A stretch of 64,000 nucleotides of DNA from Bacteroidota bacterium (lineage in GTDB: Bacteria; Bacteroidota; Bacteroidia; UKL13-3). Position 1 is the first letter of the stretch, and each line of letters starts with the position of its first letter. The notes beneath the pieces were generated by a model. The model was not told the DNA's origin. It searched no databases and saw only the letters and a program-made list of their open reading frames with translations. Location: NCBI GenBank assembly GCA_040388375.1, contig JAZKBU010000001.1, positions 417,247-481,246 of the forward strand, written 5' to 3'. Shown piece by piece: positions 18,047 to 24,023 of the stretch. Position numbers and translations under genes: made by a program.

Positions 18047-18286
18047 CACGCATAACTTATATATATGTGCTATTTTATGGCACATATCCAACCAAAATTT
18101 GATGGATTGGTGCCATAACTAAATGCACATAATCGTATTGCAATGTATTACTATTTCATAAATCATCCATGTACTCTTTACCCTTGTTGGTATTCTTCAC
18201 CAACAAGTTTTTACAGCTTACACTATTTACAAAATGCCTCATGTAATTTAAACATAAACCACGTCAGTAAATTTAGTATTTCTAAC
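18047..18286. repeat. Front border of unit 2 and inter-cassette element, copy C
   Basis: CACGCATAAC (18047-18056) is the front border of unit 2. TTATATATATGTGC follows, then a hairpin TTATGGCAC (18075-18083)/GTGCCATAA (18110-18118), CAATGTATTACTATT, the CATAAATCATCC segment, stem-loop CTTGTTGGTA...CACCAACAAG (18183-18207) and ACCACGTCAGTAAATTTAGT, ending at CTAAC. It matches copy B over about 130 bp and copy D over its left part. Copy D lacks the TTATGGCAC hairpin. Confidence 0.8.
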
Positions 18287-18413
18287 GTTTGGCAGATTTG
18301 CGATGGGCGGGATTTTTACCACTGAACTTTATGCGGAGTACAGAACTTTCGGCTAATACTAAACTGTCTGCGGAGCGCGAAACCCCACCTATTGCAAATG
18401 TGCTGTTAGTGGC
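18280..18413 (-). other. attC-like imperfect palindrome of cassette unit 1
   Basis: CTAACGTTTGGCAGATTTGC (from 18282) pairs with the reverse complement of GCAAATGTGCTGTTAG (ending 18409) and continues GATGGGCGGG opposite CCCCACCTATT, giving a long imperfect stem around a roughly 75-base interior. GTTAGTGGC (18405-18413) is the exact reverse complement of GCCACTAAC at 18917-18925. The stop codon of the adjacent gene (18406-18408) lies inside this border, as is common for cassette genes. Confidence 0.6.
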
Positions 18414-18885
18414 TGGCATTTCTATCTTTGATTATTTTTATGTCCTGCTTTTTGTCCGTCAACCACAAATGAATTTCATAAAAGTCATCTCCATCAAGTC
18501 CATCGTCACTTATTTTGTCAAGATTACCATAATAAAGTCTTGCTCTATAAATCCCATTTTTAAGTTCAATTCTTTTTGCCTCTGGGAAATAGTCTGTGCA
18601 ACCTGCTATTACAATTTTTCCTGAACTAATTTCTATGTCGCACTCGTTTATTTGTACAATTACATTTTCGTTGTCAGTCAAAAATGGTGGTTCAATGTCA
18701 AATGTTTTAATTGTTACCGGAACATACATATTCCTTACTGTTCCAACACCTATTGTTCCGTCCGCTGTCGCTAAAAGTTGTTCAACTGCTTCTGTTGTCC
18801 ACTTGTCGCCCAAATCACCATCTACTTTTTCGTCTTGAATATAGAACTGAAAGTAGTCTGCAAAAAGTTCTAATTTAATTTCCAT
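18406..18885 (-). CDS. Small acidic protein of unknown function (cassette unit 1)
   Basis: 159 residues from the ATG at 18885. A longer reading from 18969 would translate the conserved non-coding element and is rejected. No family recognised. It is acidic and beta-rich, with no signal peptide and no membrane segment; notable stretches are YFQFYIQDEKVDGDLGDKW, IVAGCTDYF-like strand and DFYEIHLWLTDKKQDIKII. Lone small soluble proteins like this are typical cargo of integron cassettes. Bounded by a perfect 9-bp inverted pair (18405-18413 / 18917-18925). Confidence 0.65.
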   Translation of the reverse strand: MEIKLELFADYFQFYIQDEKVDGDLGDKWTTEAVEQLLATADGTIGVGTVRNMYVPVTIKTFDIEPPFLTDNENVIVQINECDIEISSGKIVIAGCTDYFPEAKRIELKNGIYRARLYYGNLDKISDDGLDGDDFYEIHLWLTDKKQDIKIIKDRNASH

Positions 18886-18916
18886 GTTCACTGTCTTATG
18901 GTTGTCTTGTATGCTT

Positions 18917-19139
18917 GCCACTAACTTATATATATGTGCCATAACCAAGTGCACGTAATTATATTGCAATGTATTACTATTTTATAAATCATCCATGTAC
19001 TCTTTGCCCTTGTTGTTGTTCTTCACCAACAAGTTTATCGCTACTAGTCTTTTTGTGTTACCATCTTTGGTAGACTCCGAAGGAGTCAAATCTGAATAAA
19101 AAATACAACCCACCAGACACCCGACCCCGAAAGGGGTCG
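18917..19139. repeat. Front border of unit 1, element copy D and palindromes
   Basis: GCCACTAAC (18917-18925) is followed by TTATATATATGTGCCATAAC (18926-18945), the shared CAATGTATTACTATTTTATA and ATCATCCATGTACTCTTT segments and the CTTGTTG stem-loop (around 19009-19034). Then come GACTCCGAAGGAGTC (19073-19087) and CGACCCCGAAAGGGGTCG (19122-19139). Its right part is repeated inverted at 25368-25447. This is the outer end of the cassette-like array; no attI or integrase was seen. Confidence 0.75.
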
Positions 19140-19172
19140 AATAAAGCCATAGCGTATTTACCACCCTATTAT

Positions 19173-19200
19173 TTTGTCTTTGTTTTTTTTATTTACTTTG
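19173..19200 (+). promoter_or_regulatory. Promoter of the GyrI-like gene
   Basis: TTTG (19173-19176), 17 bases, then TACTTTG (19194-19200), close to the Bacteroidota TTTG/TAnnTTTG pattern, 20 bases before the ATG at 19221. The -7 element lacks one of the two spacer bases. Confidence 0.4.
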
Positions 19201-19220
19201 GGCAAAAGTTTTAACAACCT

Positions 19221-19700
19221 ATGACCCCAAGCATCACCACAATAACAGCAAAAAAACTGGTAGGCACATCCGTTACCATGTCGTTTGCCAATAACAAAAC
19301 AGGGCTTTTATGGCAAACATTTATGCCCAAGAGAAATGCAATACAGCATACTAACAACAACGATTTATACTCCCTGCAACTATACCCAAGCTCCATTATT
19401 GAAAATGGATTTAGCTTTGATACCCAATTTGAAAAATTGGCATTGAAAGAAGTAAGCAGCTTTGACAATATACCTGAAGGCATGCAACCGTTTGTTTTAC
19501 CCGCTGGCTTGTATGCTGTTTTTCATTATAAAGGACTATCAACCGACACTACCATATTTGATTTTATATTTAAAACCTGGTTACCACAGTCAGGTTATGT
19601 ATTAGACAACAGGCCACATTTTGAAATACTGGGTGCTTTATACAAAAACAATGACCCTGCCTCGGAAGAAGATATTTATATACCCATCAAACTAAAATAG
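19221..19700 (+). CDS. GyrI-like / AraC effector-binding domain protein
   Basis: 159-residue stand-alone GyrI-like small-molecule-binding domain (SHS2 module duplication). Family landmarks are LVGTSVTMSFANN at the start, ALKEVSSFDNIPEGM in the middle, GLYAVFHYKG (about 105-114), WLPQSGYVLDNRPHFEIL and the acidic end EEDIYIPIKLK. It likely binds a hydrophobic or cationic ligand and may act as a sequestering protein. It has its own promoter motif and is followed after 5 bp by a zinc-ribbon/alpha-CTD-like gene, so the two are co-expressed. Confidence 0.82.
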   Translation: MTPSITTITAKKLVGTSVTMSFANNKTGLLWQTFMPKRNAIQHTNNNDLYSLQLYPSSIIENGFSFDTQFEKLALKEVSSFDNIPEGMQPFVLPAGLYAVFHYKGLSTDTTIFDFIFKTWLPQSGYVLDNRPHFEILGALYKNNDPASEEDIYIPIKLK

Positions 19701-19705
19701 TCAAT

Positions 19706-19999
19706 ATGCCAACTGCTCCTAAAACAGCCCGGACATGCAGTCGCGGGCACGTATATTATAAAAGCAGCGATTGTCCTACCTGCCCCATTTGCGAAAAAGA
19801 GAATAAACCGGAAAGTAGTTTCCTGGCTTTACTATCGGCACCCGCACGCAGAGCACTGCAACAAAAAGGCATTGATAGTTTAGCCCTGTTAGCTACTTAT
19901 ACCGAGGCCGATATTTTACAGCTGCATGGTGTAGGCAAAACTACTTTACCTGTATTGCGCAAGGTTTTACTAGCCGAAGGCTTACATTTTAAAGGATAA
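19706..19999 (+). CDS. Small zinc-ribbon plus alpha-CTD-like helix-hairpin-helix protein
   Basis: 97 residues. The N-terminus has metal-binding-like residues (CSRGHVYYKSSDCPTCPICE; Cys and His about residues 11-32). The C-terminus resembles the RNA polymerase alpha subunit C-terminal domain: LLSAPARRALQQKGIDSLAL, then LLQLHGVGKTTLPVLRKVL-like hairpin (LHGVGKTTLPVLRKVLLAEG). Bacteroidota encode such stand-alone proteins with no established role; DNA binding is inferred from the HhH motif. Starts 5 bp after the GyrI-like gene and converges with the DUF6261-like gene after 4 bp. Confidence 0.75.
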   Translation: MPTAPKTARTCSRGHVYYKSSDCPTCPICEKENKPESSFLALLSAPARRALQQKGIDSLALLATYTEADILQLHGVGKTTLPVLRKVLLAEGLHFKG

Positions 20000-20003
20000 A
20001 AAA

Positions 20004-20714
20004 TTATTCATCACCTCTCTGACCTTTAGGTACAGTATTATTACACTGTTTGCTCAATGCATCCATTTGTTTCATTAATTCCAAATACTCCGTTTTTTTT
20101 AAGGTTATATAAAAAGCCTCCGTAGTATGTATTAATTCCTCAAATACGGGCACGGCTTCTGCCCGTAAAGTCAATATATTTTTTTTAGGTTGTTGGGCTA
20201 TATCTGCATTGCGCAACAAAAACAGTTCGTTAAAACCTATGTTGGCTTCCTTTAGCTCCGCCACCCACTCCGTAGCATGCAGTAAAGTTATAGCGGCCTG
20301 CATAGGCACATGGGTTTCGCAGTCGTTTACAATGCTGCTAATAACTTGTGTTTCGACTAAATAATTCATTTTGGCTATGCGGCTGCCAAACCTGTCCATA
20401 CGCTCCAGTATTAATTGACTCGCTTCCCGGTAAGTGGCATTATAATGTGTTTCATAGCTCTCCACCAGTTTGCGTATGCCTACTATAGCCGCATCGCGCC
20501 TGGCATCCAAACTTTCAATATCATTGGTTGCTTTGTTTCTTTTATCTACCATAAAAACCGTATCCATATCGGCTATACAGTTTTCCAGCGCCACTACCAA
20601 TGGCTCCAGTTGCAAAGCGCTTATATCGTATGCACGGTAGATGGCTACCGTATCAATATAATACTGCATCAATACTTTGTTGCGGTAATCTTTTAGTTTG
20701 GGTACAGTTTTCAT
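20004..20714 (-). CDS. Uncharacterised helical protein (possibly DUF6261)
   Basis: 236 residues, almost entirely helical and without signal peptide or membrane segment. Length, the segment ARRDAAIVGIRKLVESYETH and the helical C-terminal half suggest the DUF6261 family of Bacteroidota, recognised only weakly. The function is unknown. It converges with the zinc-ribbon gene. Its 5' flank (20740-21060) carries the regular hairpin array, which in Bacteroidota could be a protein-binding or transcript-structuring leader for this gene, though that is speculation. Confidence 0.6.
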   Translation of the reverse strand: MKTVPKLKDYRNKVLMQYYIDTVAIYRAYDISALQLEPLVVALENCIADMDTVFMVDKRNKATNDIESLDARRDAAIVGIRKLVESYETHYNATYREASQLILERMDRFGSRIAKMNYLVETQVISSIVNDCETHVPMQAAITLLHATEWVAELKEANIGFNELFLLRNADIAQQPKKNILTLRAEAVPVFEELIHTTEAFYITLKKTEYLELMKQMDALSKQCNNTVPKGQRGDE

Positions 20715-20846
20715 AGCTAAGCTCCTTTACAGTTTGGCTACTACATAAAAGCAAAAAGAAAGAAAAACGTATGTGTTTTTGCCTCTTTTTTTTGTAAAAA
20801 CATGCTGCCTACGTTAGCGGGAACTAAAATAAATGAATGTAAAGCT

Positions 20847-21025
20847 TGCTCCCCCGGGGAGGAGCAAAAACCTTGCGCGGTAAAGGCTGCTCCGCTGCGG
20901 AGCAACACTTCCCACCAAAAAGAAAAGCTGCTCCCCTGCGGAGCAACAAAAAATTCCTGCGGTAAAACGTGCTCCGCAGCGGAGCACACTTTAGCGCGTG
21001 TTTTAAAAGCCGCTCCGTTGGGGAG
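20847..21025. repeat. Array of five GC-rich hairpins at ~41-bp pitch
   Basis: Palindromes at 20847-20866 (TGCTCCCCCGGGGAGGAGCA), 20888-20904 (TGCTCCGCTGCGGAGCA), 20929-20945 (TGCTCCCCTGCGGAGCA), 20969-20987 (GTGCTCCGCAGCGGAGCAC) and 21012-21025 (GCTCCGTTGGGGAG). Centre-to-centre spacing is about 40, 41, 41 and 40 bp. Interiors of 21-24 bp share a loose pattern with GCGGTAAAA and AAAAGC. The GC-rich block stands out sharply in AT-rich surroundings. Because 41 is not a multiple of 3, the open frames here are not credible genes. Confidence 0.85.
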
Positions 21026-21060
21026 AAACAAAAACGGACAAGAAAAACATTTACTGACAA

Positions 21061-21416
21061 AATAACAATTAACTATAAATAAAGTGAAATCTTCACGATT
21101 AACGTAGTATAATCAACCCTCTTGAACACAATTTCCCAAAACTATAAAGCACAATTTAAAGCCACAAAAAAGGCAATAATGTATAATTTTTAAAGTAAAC
21201 ACTGAGGATGAACTGCGTCACCCAATGTTTTCAATACTTGTCATATATAACTTTTTAAATATTGATGTAGAAAATCCATATTTAATATTATTAAACGTAA
21301 TTATTTTCAATAAAAGTTTTCATTTTACAACAACAAACACCCTTACATGCATCTGACAAACAAATACTTACAAAAAATATGGCATGATATTAGTGGATTC
21401 CGTATAAAAAAATTAT
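21061..21416. other. AT-rich intergenic stretch
   Basis: About 355 bp, very AT-rich, between the hairpin array and the first orphan gene. I see no repeat, RNA gene or convincing promoter, only scattered A/T runs. Confidence 0.5.
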
Positions 21417-21902
21417 ATGATAGAAAAAGAAATAAATGAAGAGCAATTGAAACTTCTTGAGTATTTAAAAGAGTTTTACCCATCAAAAGAAATTGATATT
21501 ACAAATTTCTTTAAAAAAGCAAGAGCTAAATATAATGTTAGCGATCAGTATTTATATTATAATGTTTATGCTCAAATAGAAAATAGATTCATAGATTTTC
21601 ATGTTGATTCAATAAAATTGAATTTTTCAGCTGATGTCTTCCCTGTTCATGCTACACTTAAGCAAGAAGGATATGAATATTTAAATTCTATACCTGTTTC
21701 AAAACAAAATAAAAGAACTGCATTCTGGTACTATCCCTTACTAATTCTTTCTTTATTTGGAAACTTCAAAACATTTGTTCTTGATCCAAATCAGAGCCCA
21801 AAACCCATCATTATTGAACAAAAACTGCAAGAAATAGATAGTTTGATTAAAACTATTCAATCAAATATGCCGACCATATATAATAACATTTCTAAAAATT
21901 AA
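21417..21902 (+). CDS. Orphan protein with one membrane segment, unknown function
   Basis: 161 residues, not recognised. The N-terminal half is soluble and mixed (EEQLKLLEYLKEFYPSKEI, then KARAKYNVSDQYLYYNVYAQ, resembling a small winged-helix-like unit). At about 110-130 there is one hydrophobic stretch (TAFWYYPLLILSLFGNFKTF), followed by a short helix (EQKLQEIDSLIKTIQSNM). The coding sequence is markedly AT-rich compared with neighbours. It is followed after 54 bp by a second AT-rich orphan, so the pair looks like one acquired unit. Confidence 0.6.
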   Translation: MIEKEINEEQLKLLEYLKEFYPSKEIDITNFFKKARAKYNVSDQYLYYNVYAQIENRFIDFHVDSIKLNFSADVFPVHATLKQEGYEYLNSIPVSKQNKRTAFWYYPLLILSLFGNFKTFVLDPNQSPKPIIIEQKLQEIDSLIKTIQSNMPTIYNNISKN

Positions 21903-21956
21903 ACTTATTGATACTTATAATTAACAATCATAACAAAATATCAAACAATAAATATA

Positions 21957-22553
21957 ATGACAGATATAATTACAAAAACCAAAACATCAATTGAACTTCC
22001 AACTTTTAATGGGGGTTTTAATCAAAAAAACTTAAAGGAACATATAAATAATTTAAAACCAGATGTGCTTAAAGATGAGGCTGCATTAGCAGAACAATTA
22101 ACTATTATAATAGACAAGTTTCACTTGGAACAAGTTCATTTCTCGGAGTGTGAAGTATTAGGTCATGAATATCTATGGAATGAAAAAGGCGAATTCACTT
22201 TTAATGTTAGAATTAATTTCAAAGGGTCTATTGAATTATTTCAATACTATGATGACAAACTAAGAAAAGAAAAAATAAGTAAAAATCCTCATGGAAAAGA
22301 ACCTAACAATCTTAAAATATACCAACCAGATGATAATAAAACAATTATTTTTAACTTTAAAATAGACTCCTTAAATAATAACCTTGACTTAAATAGAAAA
22401 ATTGAAGATACCTTATTTTATACTAAGGAATTGATTAATGCAAATAACCAAAAAGTAGAGGACTATAATAAAGAAATCTCCTATCAAATTAAATTAATGC
22501 TCTATGATTATCAAAAAATCATACTCAGGTTATATAATATGACTACCGATTAA
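21957..22553 (+). CDS. Orphan soluble protein, unknown function
   Basis: 198 residues, lysine- and asparagine-rich, no signal peptide or membrane segment, not recognised. A beta-rich centre (GEFTFNVRINFKGSIELF and NKTIIFNFKIDSLNNNL) is followed by a C-terminal helix (NQKVEDYNKEISYQIKLMLY). Its AT-rich codon use matches the gene just upstream and differs from the flanking core genes. Small two-gene orphan modules in a repeat-rich region are often defence or toxin-type cargo, but nothing here proves that. Confidence 0.6.
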   Translation: MTDIITKTKTSIELPTFNGGFNQKNLKEHINNLKPDVLKDEAALAEQLTIIIDKFHLEQVHFSECEVLGHEYLWNEKGEFTFNVRINFKGSIELFQYYDDKLRKEKISKNPHGKEPNNLKIYQPDDNKTIIFNFKIDSLNNNLDLNRKIEDTLFYTKELINANNQKVEDYNKEISYQIKLMLYDYQKIILRLYNMTTD

Positions 22554-22610
22554 AATAGTTCGAATAAATTTTACAAATCTACTTCTATATTGCCTCCTCA
22601 ATATAGATAC

Positions 22611-23075
22611 ATGAAAGAATTACTATTAAAACAAATACAATTTGAACATTGGGCCAATACTACTTTGCTGGCTTCTATGAAAACCGCCAATCCATTAGAT
22701 GCAAGAGCCCTCTTTTTGTTTTCGCATATTTTATCGGCCAGTAATATGTGGTTAAGCAGGGTTAATGGCACACCTATTACTACTGCCCTGTTCCAGGAAA
22801 GAGATTTAGCCGAATGTGAAGCTTTGATACACGAAAACACCAAAAACTGGATTGAGTTCATCAATAAAACGGATGAAGCTGAATTCAAAAAAATACTGGA
22901 GTTTATTTTACCTGTTGACGGAAGCCAAAGACGTATCCGTGTGCAGGATGGTATTTTGCATGTGGTGCACCACTCCTCATACCACCGTGGCCAGATTGTT
23001 ACCAAACTAAAAGGTACGGTAGAAACCCTGCCACTGGTTACCTATATTATTTATGCTATTGAAAACCTTGATTAA
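22611..23075 (+). CDS. DinB family protein
   Basis: 154-residue four-helix-bundle protein of the DinB/YfiT superfamily. The ATG at 22611 is chosen over a non-ATG start at 22590, which overlaps a promoter-like TATATTGC (22586-22593). The expected metal-binding histidines are visible: HILSASNMWLSR (about residue 39) and HVVHHSSYHRGQI (about 124-136). Superfamily members are metal-dependent thiol transferases or hydrolases; the substrate here is unknown. Confidence 0.85.
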   Translation: MKELLLKQIQFEHWANTTLLASMKTANPLDARALFLFSHILSASNMWLSRVNGTPITTALFQERDLAECEALIHENTKNWIEFINKTDEAEFKKILEFILPVDGSQRRIRVQDGILHVVHHSSYHRGQIVTKLKGTVETLPLVTYIIYAIENLD

Positions 23076-23222
23076 ATAGCGCACAACCAAAATTTAACTG
23101 TTTAATAATTAAAGTATTTGGGCGTTGGAAAAATATTTTTTTATCTTGTTGTCCGGTTTTAAAAAGTCAATCGTCATTAGGGTACAAATTCAATAAATTT
23201 TTACAACTTAAAAACAACAATT

Positions 23223-23606
23223 ATGACACCAGAAGTTAATGCAATTAATTGGTTTGAAATATCGGTAAGCGATATTTCACGCGCCAAAAAGTTTTACGAA
23301 ACTATTTTTGGTATTGAAATGCCTGTACAGGAAATGATGGGTATGCAAATGGCCTTTTTTCCCGGTGAAAACGGGAACGGAAAAGTGGGCGGAGCCCTGG
23401 TACAAAGCAATTCGCATAAGCCTAGCATGGATGGCGCTAAAATATATTTAAATGGGAACCCCGATTTGGATAATGCTTTAAGCAAAGTAGCAACAGCAGG
23501 CGGTAAGGTAGTAATGCCTAAAACACATATTGCCGATGATATAGGCCATATGGCATTTTTTATTGACAGTGAAGGAAACAACGTAGCTTTACATTCTAAC
23601 AATTAA
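23223..23606 (+). CDS. VOC family (glyoxalase-like) protein
   Basis: 127 residues, a single vicinal-oxygen-chelate domain with two beta-alpha-beta-beta-beta repeats: INWFEISVSDISRAKKFYET at the start and AFFIDSEGNNVALHSN at the end, typical of PhnB/glyoxalase-like VOC proteins. The potential metal ligands are poorly conserved, so it may bind rather than convert its ligand. It is the first of a three-gene string with a YCII/DGPF protein and an ECF sigma factor. Confidence 0.88.
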   Translation: MTPEVNAINWFEISVSDISRAKKFYETIFGIEMPVQEMMGMQMAFFPGENGNGKVGGALVQSNSHKPSMDGAKIYLNGNPDLDNALSKVATAGGKVVMPKTHIADDIGHMAFFIDSEGNNVALHSNN

Positions 23607-23618
23607 TTAAAACCGAAG

Positions 23619-23966
23619 ATGAAAGACTTTTTATTGATTTTTAGAATGGATGTAAATACACCACAACCGCAATTATCGCCCGATGAAATACAAGCTATGA
23701 TGAAACCTTGGCAAGACTGGATGGGTAGCATAGCTGCACAAAACAAATTGGTTGACCAGGGTAATAGACTAGAGCCTAATGGCCGTGTGGTTAAACCGAA
23801 TAATATAGTAACCGATGGCCCTTTTGTAGAAATAAAAGAAGCCGTAGGTGGTTATACCATTATCAAAGCAGCATCGTTTGACGAGGCGGTAGAGATTTCC
23901 AAAGGCTGCCCTATTCTGCATGTTGGCGGACACGTAGAAGTACGAGCCATTATACCGATGGATTAA
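23619..23966 (+). CDS. YCII-related (DGPF) domain protein
   Basis: 115 residues of the YCII/DGPF family: ferredoxin-like fold with MKPWQDWMGSIAAQNKLVD, the conserved TDGPFVEIKEAVGGYTII block (about residues 67-84) and a C-terminal EVRAIIP strand. It starts 12 bp after the VOC gene. DGPF-domain genes next to sigma factors with TPR-like tails define the ECF42 group, so this protein probably works with the adjacent sigma factor. Its biochemical activity is unknown. Its stop is followed after 18 bp by an intrinsic terminator. Confidence 0.88.
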   Translation: MKDFLLIFRMDVNTPQPQLSPDEIQAMMKPWQDWMGSIAAQNKLVDQGNRLEPNGRVVKPNNIVTDGPFVEIKEAVGGYTIIKAASFDEAVEISKGCPILHVGGHVEVRAIIPMD

Positions 23967-23984
23967 TTATTTGAAAACAATAAA

Positions 23985-24023
23985 TTGCCTGCTCGTTTTA
24001 AAACAGAGCAGGCAATTTTTTTT
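23985..24023 (+). terminator. Terminator/attenuator abutting the sigma factor start codon
   Basis: TTGCCTGCTC (23985-23994) and GAGCAGGCAA (24006-24015) form a perfect 10-bp stem with an 11-base loop, followed by eight T (24016-24023). The sigma factor ATG is the very next base (24024). It is a textbook intrinsic terminator, leaving no room for a conventional ribosome binding site for the next gene. Confidence 0.85.

Noticed and set aside
15191..18945. Insertion sequences with terminal inverted repeats
   Set aside because: Each unit has its own end sequence, no transposase is present and no target-site duplication was found; private ends suit cassettes better.
20847..21025. CRISPR array
   Set aside because: The repeats are 14-20 bp and palindromic and the intervals of 21-24 bp resemble each other; no cas gene is nearby.
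20741..21065. Several overlapping open frames on both strands
   Set aside because: They arise because the GC-rich hairpin array lacks stop codons; the 41-bp period is not a multiple of three, so no protein repeat is conserved.
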